From Chloroflexota bacterium (GTDB lineage: Bacteria; Chloroflexota; Dormibacteria; Dormibacterales; Dormibacteraceae), in assembly GCA_005881825.1 (NCBI GenBank), contig VBEO01000066.1, forward strand, positions 1 through 56,209: a DNA stretch of 56,209 nucleotides. The letters run 5' to 3'. The notes beneath the pieces were generated by a model. That model worked only from the letters and a program-made list of their open reading frames with translations, did not search any database and had not been told where the DNA came from. Of this stretch, positions 50,460 to 56,209 are shown piece after piece. A program made the translations under genes and the position numbers. Positions within the stretch are counted from its first letter, which is position 1; every line of letters begins with the position of its first letter.

Positions 50460-51197
50460 ATAGCCTCGCCCAACGGGGAGCGTCCGCGGTATCGCCGCGT
50501 CCTGCTCAAGCTGAGCGGGGAGGCCTTCGGCGGTCCACGCGACGAGGGCATCGACTACGACGTGGTGCGCACGATCGCGGCTCAGATCAAAGCCGTGCAC
50601 GGGCGCGGAGTCGAGGTGGCGGTCGTGATCGGGGGCGGCAACTTCGTGCGCGGGGCGAGGGCTGCCGAGCGCGGCATCGACCGCGCCACGGCCGACTACA
50701 TGGGCATGCTGGCCACCGTCATCAATGCGCTGGCTCTGCAGGATTCACTCGAGAACATGGGTCGGCCGGCGCGCACCATGACCGCGATCCAGATGCCGCA
50801 GGTGGCCGAGCCCTACATCCGCCGGCGTGCCGTCCGGCACCTGGAGAAGGGGCGGGTCGTGATCCTGGCCGCGGGGACCGGGAATCCCTACTTCACCACC
50901 GACACCACCGCCGCGCTCAGGGCCGTCGAGATCGAGGCCGAGGTGATTCTGAAGGCGACCAAGGTCGACGGGGTCTACACGGCCGATCCCGTAACCCATC
51001 CCGACGCGCGCAAGTTCGACCGGCTGGACTACCTGGAGGTGCTCAACCGCGGGATCGCAGTGATGGACAACACCGCCCTTACGCTCTGCATGGACAATCG
51101 CGTTCCGATCATCGTGTTCGACCTCCTGAAAGAGGGCAACATCGAGCGCGTGGTGCTGGGCGAGGAGATAGGGACTTTGGTGGGGGCGCAGGCATGA
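50460..51197 (+). CDS. pyrH: UMP kinase PyrH, probable ATA start
   Basis: 245 aa if started at ATA 50460. A textbook AAGGAGG (50444-50450) lies 9 nt before this ATA, which begins the conserved N-terminus ([16 protein letters not shown]). The only canonical in-frame alternative, TTG 50436, has no Shine-Dalgarno and would place AAGGAGG inside the gene. Kinase motifs are intact: [45 protein letters not shown]. It phosphorylates UMP to UDP. Its stop overlaps the frr start (ATGA). Confidence 0.95.
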   Translation: MASPNGERPRYRRVLLKLSGEAFGGPRDEGIDYDVVRTIAAQIKAVHGRGVEVAVVIGGGNFVRGARAAERGIDRATADYMGMLATVINALALQDSLENMGRPARTMTAIQMPQVAEPYIRRRAVRHLEKGRVVILAAGTGNPYFTTDTTAALRAVEIEAEVILKATKVDGVYTADPVTHPDARKFDRLDYLEVLNRGIAVMDNTALTLCMDNRVPIIVFDLLKEGNIERVVLGEEIGTLVGAQA

Positions 51198-51640
51198 TCG
51201 ACGAGATCCTGATGGAAGCCGAGATCAAGATGGACAAGTCGCTCGAGCACCTGCAGGCCGAGCTGACGCACATCCGCACCGGCCGCGCCAACCCGGCGCT
51301 GATCGAAAAGGTGCAGGTGAAGGCGATCCGGGACTCCGGGCAGGGTCTCAACCCGGCCAACGACGGCCAGGTGGTGCGAGTGCCCATCCCGCCGCTCACC
51401 GAGGAGCGGCGCAAGGAATACGTGCGCATGGTGCACGCCAAGACCGAGGAGGCGCGGGTGGCCGTGCGCAATGTGCGGCGCGAAGAGATGCACCGCATCC
51501 AGCAGCAGGAGAAGGCGGGGGAGATCCCGGCCGACCAGGCCAAGCGCGCCACCGACCAGCTGCAGAAGATCACCGACGCGCATACCGCGCGCATCGACGC
51601 CGCCGGAGCCCGCAAAGAAGCCGAGGTGATGGAGGTCTAG
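51194..51640 (+). CDS. frr: Ribosome recycling factor, internally shortened by ~37 residues
   Basis: 148 aa; the family is about 185. Both ends are normal: [28 protein letters not shown] and [30 protein letters not shown]...EVMEV. Between QV and KAIRDSGQ the segment containing the YYG.PTPLNQ motif and the D-AR-L-I-PWD strand region (most of the beta-rich domain II) is missing, in frame. RRF splits post-termination ribosomes with EF-G and is normally essential. The deletion would remove most of the domain that contacts EF-G, so activity is doubtful unless another copy exists. It may be an assembly deletion. Confidence 0.9.
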   Translation: MIDEILMEAEIKMDKSLEHLQAELTHIRTGRANPALIEKVQVKAIRDSGQGLNPANDGQVVRVPIPPLTEERRKEYVRMVHAKTEEARVAVRNVRREEMHRIQQQEKAGEIPADQAKRATDQLQKITDAHTARIDAAGARKEAEVMEV

Positions 51641-51657
51641 TCGGAGCTCCCGCGCTG

Positions 51658-52440
51658 ATGGCACAGCCGCCCACCGTCCCGTACGAGTCGGGGGGAGGGC
51701 CCCCCGCGCGGCGGCCGGGCAAAGCCCTTCCCCCGCCGCCCCCCCCGCCATACCACGTCGGCATCATCATGGACGGCAACGGGCGCTGGGCGCGCGCCCG
51801 CAACCGGCCCCACAGCTTCGGCCATCGGGCCGGGGTGCGGGCCATGAAGCGCGTTATGTACGCCTGCGAGGACCTGGGCATCAAGGTGCTCAGCGTGTAC
51901 GCCTTTTCGACCGAGAACTGGGCCCGGCCGCGCACCGAGGTCCGCGCCTTGATGCGCCTCTTCCACGAGGCGATCCAGCGCGAGATCGACGAGCTCGACG
52001 AGCGTGGCATCCGGCTGCTCGTAAGCGGGCGGCGGGACGAGCTCTCGGAGCGCATGCGCGACCGCATCGAAGCCGCCGAGGCGCGCACAGCGGCCAATGC
52101 CAGCGGCGTCCTGAACGTCTGCCTCAACTACGGCGGCCGCGCCGAGGTCGTCGACGCCGTGAAGCAGCTGGTGGCGGATGGCGTCGCGGCTGACGAGGCC
52201 GCGATCGCGGCCCGCCTCTACCATCCCGACCTACCCGACCCCGACCTCATCATCCGTACGGCGGGTGAGAAGCGGATGAGCAACTTCCTGCTCTGGCAGT
52301 CGGCCTACAGCGAGCTCTATCTCACCGAAGTGCTCTGGCCCGATTTCGACCGCGCGGAGCTGGAGCGAGCGGTAGCCGATTACGCGGGTCGAGTCCGGCG
52401 CTTCGGGGGCCGCCCTGATCTCCAAGCCGCCAGCGGATGA
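51658..52440 (+). CDS. uppS: Isoprenyl transferase (undecaprenyl diphosphate synthase)
   Basis: 260 aa. A Pro-rich N-terminal extension (~30 residues, PPPPPPPYH) precedes HVGIIMDGNGRWARARNRP (catalytic Asp in MDGNGRWA), then YAFSTENWARP, NYGGRAEVVDA and RTAGEKRMSNFLLWQSAYSEL. It makes the lipid carrier for cell-wall synthesis. The stop overlaps cdsA (ATGA). Confidence 0.95.
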   Translation: MAQPPTVPYESGGGPPARRPGKALPPPPPPPYHVGIIMDGNGRWARARNRPHSFGHRAGVRAMKRVMYACEDLGIKVLSVYAFSTENWARPRTEVRALMRLFHEAIQREIDELDERGIRLLVSGRRDELSERMRDRIEAAEARTAANASGVLNVCLNYGGRAEVVDAVKQLVADGVAADEAAIAARLYHPDLPDPDLIIRTAGEKRMSNFLLWQSAYSELYLTEVLWPDFDRAELERAVADYAGRVRRFGGRPDLQAASG

Positions 52441-53285
52441 CCGTGGAAGCCAAGCCGGTGCGGACGTCCTGGCGGCCCAGCCCGCTCATGGTCCGGATCG
52501 TCTTCGGCGCGCTCCTGGTGGTGGCAATCATGGGCCTCGTCTACATCGGCCTGGCCGGGATCTGGGTCCTGGTGCTGGTGCTGGGCGGTCTGGCGCTCTG
52601 GGAGTTCGGCGGCCTCTCCGCCCACATGGGCTATCGGGCCCCGGCCTGGCTGCTGTACCCGCTGGGGCTCTACTTCGCTTTCAGCGGGACGCTGCTCAAG
52701 GCGATCGACCTGCAGCTGGTGCTCTCGATCGCGCTGGTGGCGGGCCTCGGGGCCTTCCTCTACCTGCCCGGGCAGCGCGAGGGCCTGGGTCGCTGGGCGC
52801 TGGGCCTGGCGGGCGCCATCTACATCGGCCTGCCGATGAACTACTACCTCCTGCTCTACACCTCGGCGCCGGCCCACGGTCGGGCCTGGGTGATCTTCAC
52901 GGTGCTCACGGCCGCGGTCAGCGACGTCGCGGCCCTGCTGGTGGGCGGCGCCTTTGGACGCACGCCCTTTTTCGCAGCCATCAGTCCCAAGAAGACCGTG
53001 GAGGGGGCAATCGCAGGAGTTGTCTTCTGTGTGCCCGCCGTCCTGCTGGGCGCGATCACCGGCCTGGGCATCCCGCTGGGCCATGCCGTCGTGATCGGTC
53101 TCCTGATCGGAGCCAGCGCCGAGCTCGGCGACCTGGTGGAGTCGCAGATGAAGCGGGTGGCGGGCGTCAAGGATTCATCCGGGCTGATCCCCGGGCACGG
53201 AGGCATGCTCGACCGCATGGACTCGGTGCTCTTCCCGCCGATCGTCGTCTTCGTCTACGCGACGGTCTTCCACTTGCTGACGTGA
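52437..53285 (+). CDS. cdsA: Phosphatidate cytidylyltransferase
   Basis: 282 aa with about eight membrane helices. The C-terminal CDS signature is present: AFGRTPFFAAISPKKTVEGAIAG and DLVESQMKRVAGVKDSSGLIPGHGGMLDRMDSVL. It makes CDP-diacylglycerol for phospholipid synthesis. Followed by the second copy of the ~120-bp repeat instead of running straight into dxr. Confidence 0.94.
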   Translation: MTVEAKPVRTSWRPSPLMVRIVFGALLVVAIMGLVYIGLAGIWVLVLVLGGLALWEFGGLSAHMGYRAPAWLLYPLGLYFAFSGTLLKAIDLQLVLSIALVAGLGAFLYLPGQREGLGRWALGLAGAIYIGLPMNYYLLLYTSAPAHGRAWVIFTVLTAAVSDVAALLVGGAFGRTPFFAAISPKKTVEGAIAGVVFCVPAVLLGAITGLGIPLGHAVVIGLLIGASAELGDLVESQMKRVAGVKDSSGLIPGHGGMLDRMDSVLFPPIVVFVYATVFHLLT

Positions 53286-53293
53286 GAAGGGAC

Positions 53294-53422
53294 GCTCCGC
53301 TTCGCTCCGCTTCGCGGGAAGAACCTACGGTTCCTCCCACGGACCTACCTCCCTTTGGCGCAGCGCCGCGTCCCCAACGCCTGGATCACGGACTCATACG
53401 GGCCGGCAAGCCAGCCCTTACA
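53294..53422 (+). repeat. ~120-bp structured intergenic repeat, copy 2
   Basis: Starts 8 nt after the cdsA stop. Homologous to 13341-13463 over its length, with an extra CGCTCCGCTT unit at the left end. Inner hairpin GGGAAGAACC-TAC-GGTTCCTCCC is better paired than in copy 1; the terminal hairpin is GGGCCGGC-AA-GCCAGCCC (53400-53417). The arm sequences differ between copies while pairing is largely kept. Confidence 0.8.
53400..53417 (+). terminator. Hairpin at the end of repeat copy 2
   Basis: GGGCCGGC-AA-GCCAGCCC, one mismatch in an 8-bp stem, no T-run; 22 nt before the dxr GTG. If it terminates, dxr would need its own promoter; if it does not, it is an operon spacer. Confidence 0.4.
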
Positions 53423-53439
53423 GCACCTCCGGTCTCAAT

Positions 53440-54534
53440 GTGAGAAGGCCGCTCAATGTCGTCATCCTGGGCGCCAGCGGCTCGATCGGCACCCAGGCCC
53501 TGGACGTGATCGACCGCCACCCCGACCGTTTTCGCGTCTTCGGCCTGGTCACCGGCAAGCGGGCCCTGGATCGCGAGGCCCGCTACACCGCGACAGCCGT
53601 CGACCCCGACTGCGAGGCTCGCACCGAGGAGATGGTGACTCATCCCGAATGCGACCTGGTGCTGGTCGCCATCCCCGGCGCCCGTGCGCTGCCCCCGACC
53701 CTGGCCGCCCTGCGCGCCCACAAGAAGGTGGCGCTGGCGACCAAGGAAGTGCTGGTGATGGCCGGCGACCTGGTCATGGAGCTCGCGCGACACAGCCAGG
53801 ACGCCATCCGGCCCGTCGATTCCGAGCACAGCGCGATCTGGCAGTGCCTCTGGGGCGAGCACCTGGACTCCGTAAGCCGGCTGGTGCTCACCGCCACCGG
53901 CGGACCCTTCTGGAGCCGGCCCGCCCTGGACCTGGCCTCGGTGACCCTGGAGCAGGCGTTGGAGCACCCGCGCTGGTCGATGGGGCCGAAGGTGACGATC
54001 GACTCAGCGACCATGATGAACAAGGCGCTGGAGACGATCGAGGCGCACCACCTTTTCGGCCTGCCGCTGGAGCGGATCGCGGTCCTGATCCACCCCCAGG
54101 CCATCGTCCACTCGCTGGTCGAGTTCGTCGACGGGTCGGCTAAAGCCCAGCTCGGCAATCCGGACATGCGTCTGCCGATCGCGGTCGCGCTCAGCTACCC
54201 GGACCGGCTGCCCGATGCGGTGCCCCCGACCGCCTTCGAAGCGGTGGGGCCGCTGGAGTTTCACCGGCTCGACGAGGAACGGTTTCCCGCCGTCCGTCTG
54301 GCCCGTGAGGCGGCACTGCGGCGGGGCGGCTATCCGGCCGTGCTCAACGCCGCCAACGAGGCGGCCGTGGATTCCTTCCAGGCCGGCGAAATCGGGTTCG
54401 GCGAGATCGTCGGACTGGTAGAGTCGGCGCTCGCCGCCTTCCCAGGCGGCGGCAGCTCGATGCAGGACATCCTCGAAGCCGACCGCTGGGCGCGCGACTA
54501 CGTGCGTTCGCGGGTGGGTATCTACAAGCGGTGA
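53440..54534 (+). CDS. dxr: 1-deoxy-D-xylulose-5-phosphate reductoisomerase
   Basis: 364 aa, GTG start. NADPH-binding LGASGSIGTQALDVI, substrate/metal motifs PVDSEHSAIWQCL, TATGGPFWSR, HPRWSMGPKVTIDSATMMNKALE. The usual ANKES motif reads ATKEV. It is about 20 residues shorter than average in the first domain. Commits DXP to MEP in isoprenoid synthesis. Overlaps rseP by GTGA. Confidence 0.95.
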   Translation: MRRPLNVVILGASGSIGTQALDVIDRHPDRFRVFGLVTGKRALDREARYTATAVDPDCEARTEEMVTHPECDLVLVAIPGARALPPTLAALRAHKKVALATKEVLVMAGDLVMELARHSQDAIRPVDSEHSAIWQCLWGEHLDSVSRLVLTATGGPFWSRPALDLASVTLEQALEHPRWSMGPKVTIDSATMMNKALETIEAHHLFGLPLERIAVLIHPQAIVHSLVEFVDGSAKAQLGNPDMRLPIAVALSYPDRLPDAVPPTAFEAVGPLEFHRLDEERFPAVRLAREAALRRGGYPAVLNAANEAAVDSFQAGEIGFGEIVGLVESALAAFPGGGSSMQDILEADRWARDYVRSRVGIYKR

Positions 54535-55598
54535 TCCAGTACCTGGTGGGGGCGATCTCGGTCGTTCTCATGTTCCTTGTGCTGATCGGTCCCCACGAGG
54601 GCGGGCACTTCGCTTTTGCCAAGCTGTTCCAGGTCCGGGTCTACGAGTTCGCGATCGGGATGGGGACCCGCCTGCTCTCGACCACCCGGGGCGGAACCAT
54701 GTATGCCCTGCGGGCGATCCCGCTCGGCGGCTTCGTGCGCCTGGGCGGTATGGAGCCCGAGAACTACAGCGAGCCGAACGGGTTCCACATGAAGCCGGCG
54801 TACCAGCGGATCCTGATCCTGCTTGGCGGTCCGGCCGTCAACTTCCTGGTGGCCGCCGTGGTGATGAGCGGCATCTTCATGACCCAGCTCAACTCCGACC
54901 CCGGCAAGATCGCGGGCATCATCACCAACCCACCCAGCCCGGCGTATGCGGCAGGCCTCCAGGCCGGCGACAGCGTGCTCTCCGTCAACGGCCACCGGGT
55001 GACCCGGCCGGAGGACATCCGCAGCCAGGTCAATGCCGAGCAGGGCCAGCCGGTGGCCTTCGAGATCCGCCACCGGAATGGCAGCGTCAGCACCGTGACC
55101 ATCACGCCGAACTTCGACGCCTCGCAGAACCGGTACGTGGTCGGGATCTACAGCCAGCCGATCATCGGGCCGGGCACTGCAGTGGTCGAGGGCTTCAAGT
55201 GGCCGTTCGAGGCCACCGGCATGATCGGCACCGGTCTCTACCAGCTGGCGACCGGCCAGATCCCCGGCGGCTTCTTCGGCCCCGAAGGCGCCACCGGGGC
55301 GATCGGCATCGCGGCCATCACCTACACGGCGGCCGAGGCGGGGCTCATCTACTGGTTCCAGGTCGCGGCAGCGCTCTCGGTGGCCTTGGGCCTGGCCAAC
55401 CTGCTGCCCCTGCCCGCCCTGGACGGCGGCCGGATCGTCGTGGTGCTCCTGGAGGCGCTCCGGCGCCGGCCCTTCGACCGCGACAAGGAGCTGGCGGTCC
55501 AGCGCTGGGGCCTGGCTGCCATCCTGGCCCTGGCCGGCCTGATCGCCTACTTCGATATACAGAGGATCGTGACCCACCAATTTCCCGGCCTCCGATAA
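54531..55598 (+). CDS. rseP: RIP metalloprotease RseP (site-2 protease family)
   Basis: 355 aa, GTG start. The zinc motif is HEGGHFAFAK (HExxH, at about residue 23) in the first helix, a PDZ domain (about 130-215, GLQAGDSVLSVNGHRV) follows, and LPLPALDGGRI supplies the third metal ligand in a later helix. It cleaves membrane-bound anti-sigma factors or signal-peptide remnants. Lies between dxr and ispG, the common arrangement. Confidence 0.95.
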   Translation: MIQYLVGAISVVLMFLVLIGPHEGGHFAFAKLFQVRVYEFAIGMGTRLLSTTRGGTMYALRAIPLGGFVRLGGMEPENYSEPNGFHMKPAYQRILILLGGPAVNFLVAAVVMSGIFMTQLNSDPGKIAGIITNPPSPAYAAGLQAGDSVLSVNGHRVTRPEDIRSQVNAEQGQPVAFEIRHRNGSVSTVTITPNFDASQNRYVVGIYSQPIIGPGTAVVEGFKWPFEATGMIGTGLYQLATGQIPGGFFGPEGATGAIGIAAITYTAAEAGLIYWFQVAAALSVALGLANLLPLPALDGGRIVVVLLEALRRRPFDRDKELAVQRWGLAAILALAGLIAYFDIQRIVTHQFPGLR

Positions 55599-55602
55599 CG
55601 CC

Positions 55603-56209
55603 ATGACCCTCGGCACATTGACCGAGCGCCGGAAGTCGATCCCGGTGCGGGTCGGCGAGGTGGTGGTCGGCGGCGCGGCCCCGATCGCCGTGCAGACCAT
55701 GACCAAGACCGACACCCGCGACGTGCGGGCGACCCTCAACCAGATTGCGGCGCTGAAAGAGGCCGGCTGCGAGATCGTGCGTCCCGCCGTGCCCGACCAC
55801 GAGGCGGCGGAGGCGCTGAAGGAGATCGTGGCCCACTCGCCTCTGCCGGTGATCGCCGACATCCACTACGACCACACGCTGGCGCTGGCGGCGATCGCCA
55901 ACGGGGTGCACGGTCTCCGCCTCAACCCGGGCAACATCCCGGACCCCGACAAGGTGCGCAAGGTGGTGGCCGCGGCCAAGGAGCGCGACATCCCCTTCCG
56001 GATCGGCGTCAACGCCGGCTCCCTGCCCGAAGAGGTGCACAAGTCGCTGCGCGAGCAGCACGCCATCGACCGCGATGACCGCATGGCCACCGCGCGGCGC
56101 ATGGTCGAGGTGGCGCTCGGCCACTGCAAGATCCTGGAAGACCTCGACTACGGCTTCGGCCACATCAAGGTCAGCCTCAAGGCGACCGACGTCTGGACCA
56201 ACGTGATGG
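55603..56209 (+). CDS. ispG: 4-hydroxy-3-methylbut-2-enyl diphosphate synthase IspG, N-terminal part
   Basis: The first 202 residues, cut by the window end. Reads RKSIPVRVGEVVVGGAAPIAVQTMTKTDTRDVRATLNQIAALKEAGCEIVRPAVPD, the TIM-barrel start of IspG, and LRLNPGNI. The Fe-S cluster cysteines are C-terminal and outside the window. It converts MEcPP to HMBPP in the MEP pathway begun by dxr in the same operon. Confidence 0.95.
   Translation, partial: MTLGTLTERRKSIPVRVGEVVVGGAAPIAVQTMTKTDTRDVRATLNQIAALKEAGCEIVRPAVPDHEAAEALKEIVAHSPLPVIADIHYDHTLALAAIANGVHGLRLNPGNIPDPDKVRKVVAAAKERDIPFRIGVNAGSLPEEVHKSLREQHAIDRDDRMATARRMVEVALGHCKILEDLDYGFGHIKVSLKATDVWTNVM

Noticed and set aside
1-56209. CRISPR arrays, tRNA/rRNA genes, insertion sequences, prophage
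   Set aside because: No regularly spaced direct repeats, no T-loop/anticodon patterns in gaps, and no transposase, integrase or phage genes were seen.

Overview
This is a contiguous stretch of a high-GC bacterial chromosome with dense, mostly operonic genes, many 4-nt stop/start overlaps and frequent GTG and TTG starts. The gene content (mycobacterial-type mce operon, L32-FabD-ACP-RNase III-SMC cluster, Ku plus a stand-alone ATP-dependent ligase, selenocysteine-dependent SelD) suggests a soil-type member of the Terrabacteria, for example a Dormibacterota/Chloroflexota relative or a deep actinobacterial lineage. That is inference; there is no rRNA or tRNA in the window to settle it.

Layout. 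1-11.3 kb: a lipid-import (Mce) operon with two MlaE/YrbE permeases (the first cut by the window edge and carrying an in-frame TAG), an MlaF-type ATPase, six consecutive MCE proteins and an MMPL transporter. 11.4-15.5 kb: M23 peptidase, CorA, prolyl oligopeptidase. 15.5-22.6 kb: recG, a CocE-type hydrolase, selD, an amidase, rsmD and coaD. 22.6-34.1 kb: a coiled-coil DivIVA-like protein, rpmF, a cell-wall amidase, fabD, acpP, rnc, a nucleotidyltransferase, smc, a VOC protein, an ftsY-PHP fusion, a broken inositol-monophosphatase-like gene, a small Lrp-type protein and a methyltransferase. 34.2-39.1 kb: the ylxM-ffh-rpsP-khpA-rimM-trmD-rplS-rnhB-yraN ribosome/SRP cluster. 39.1-44.1 kb: msrB, a methyltransferase, ligase and Ku, an MBL hydrolase, an AraC regulator and a VOC protein. 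44.1-56.2 kb: comM-dprA-topA, then rpsB-tsf-pyrH-frr-uppS-cdsA-dxr-rseP-ispG (cut by the end).

The main unexplained signals are these. (1) selD is a selenoprotein gene: an in-frame TGA sits at the catalytic residue, so the true start is 72 nt upstream of the apparent one. (2) Three intergenic 58-bp inverted repeats share an exact 19-20-19 geometry and conserved arms but have largely different loops. (3) A second, ~120-bp structured intergenic repeat occurs twice, 40 kb apart. (4) Two genes have ATA where the start codon should be, behind good Shine-Dalgarno sites, and several others have no ATG, GTG or TTG at the expected start. (5) Several housekeeping genes are internally shortened or broken: frr (about 37 residues missing in frame), rimM, the IMPase-like gene, and ftsY (C-terminal end replaced by a PHP domain). 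These may be real lineage features or consensus/assembly errors; read mapping would decide. (6) Many genes have a TANNNT-like box about 6-10 nt before the start codon, which suggests leaderless transcription. No tRNA, rRNA, CRISPR array, insertion sequence or prophage was seen, and no gap without a gene exceeds 200 bases.
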